A stretch of 64,000 nt of DNA from Burkholderiales bacterium. Lineage in GTDB: Bacteria; Pseudomonadota; Gammaproteobacteria; Burkholderiales; Burkholderiaceae_D. The stretch lies in the NCBI GenBank assembly GCA_016177875.1, contig JACOUL010000003.1, forward strand, positions 21,940 through 85,939, read 5' to 3'. Each line of letters starts with the position of its first letter. The stretch's first letter is position 1. A model generated the notes under the pieces. It saw only the letters and a program-made list of their open reading frames with translations, searched no databases and was not told the origin of the DNA. The position numbers were made by a program, and so were the translations under genes. Positions 63,976 to 64,000 of the stretch are shown here, one piece after another.

Positions 63976-64000
63976 ATGAGTAGTGTTCATCAGAACGTCA
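63976..64000 (+). CDS. Start of an unidentified gene (partial), possibly a transposase
   Basis: Eight codons (MSSVHQNV) remain before the window ends, preceded by a strong AAGGAG. Too short to identify. The transposase idea rests on the preceding inverted repeat and the accessory setting. Confidence 0.4.

Overview
The window looks like chromosomal DNA of a betaproteobacterium of the order Burkholderiales, most likely near Oxalobacteraceae (Herminiimonas, Janthinobacterium or Collimonas-like). This is inferred from gene order and protein flavour: tpiA-secG-tRNA-Leu-nuoA-N, leuC-(entericidin)-leuD-leuB-asd-fimV-truA-trpFBA-accD-folC-SPOR-cvpA-purF-metZ, and the MetZ/MetY methionine enzymes. It is dense housekeeping DNA, mostly on the minus strand; only the last ~0.9 kb looks accessory.

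Layout: (1) 1-12818, the respiratory complex I operon nuoA-nuoM on the minus strand (nuoM is cut by the left edge, nuoN lies outside), preceded by tRNA-Leu(GAG), secG and tpiA. (2) 14379-16639, a quinone oxidoreductase and a type II NADH dehydrogenase. (3) 16780-19345, rpsO-pnp. (4) 19499-26836, a plus-strand lipoprotein, then leuA, pssA, psd, a small lipoprotein, ilvC, ilvN and ilvB on the minus strand. (5) 27339-31160, a plus-strand group: sigma factor, one-TM DUF3619-type protein, DUF3106-type exported protein, RDD membrane protein, lipase and LOG hydrolase. (6) 31157-51380, a long minus-strand biosynthetic block from the MFS transporter/M48 peptidase pair through leu, asd, fimV, truA, trp, accD, folC, cvpA and purF to metZ. 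(7) 51417-60856, aroC, a two-gene phosphorelay (c-di-GMP phosphodiesterase response regulator plus multi-PAS histidine kinase), an MFS-acyltransferase fusion and a CBS protein. (8) 60999-63114, metY and an alpha/beta hydrolase. (9) 63115-64000, an accessory tail: an IS-end-like repeat, a HEPN-like gene with a repeated C-terminal tail, and the start of what may be another mobile element.

Functionally the window joins energy conservation (complex I, NDH-2), branched-chain amino acid synthesis (ilvBNC, leuABCD), lysine/threonine/methionine entry (asd, metZ, metY), aromatic amino acids (aroC, trpFBA), phospholipid synthesis (pssA, psd, accD) and purine/folate synthesis.

The most unusual signals are: a family of short intergenic palindromes (TTGAGGACAG...CTGTCCCGCAA) that punctuates the nuo, leu and pur gene strings; the HEPN-like protein whose tail repeats an eight-residue unit three times with diverged codons; two atypical active-site motifs (TrpA Glu60, IlvB GEA); and the sigma/one-TM/DUF3106/RDD module.
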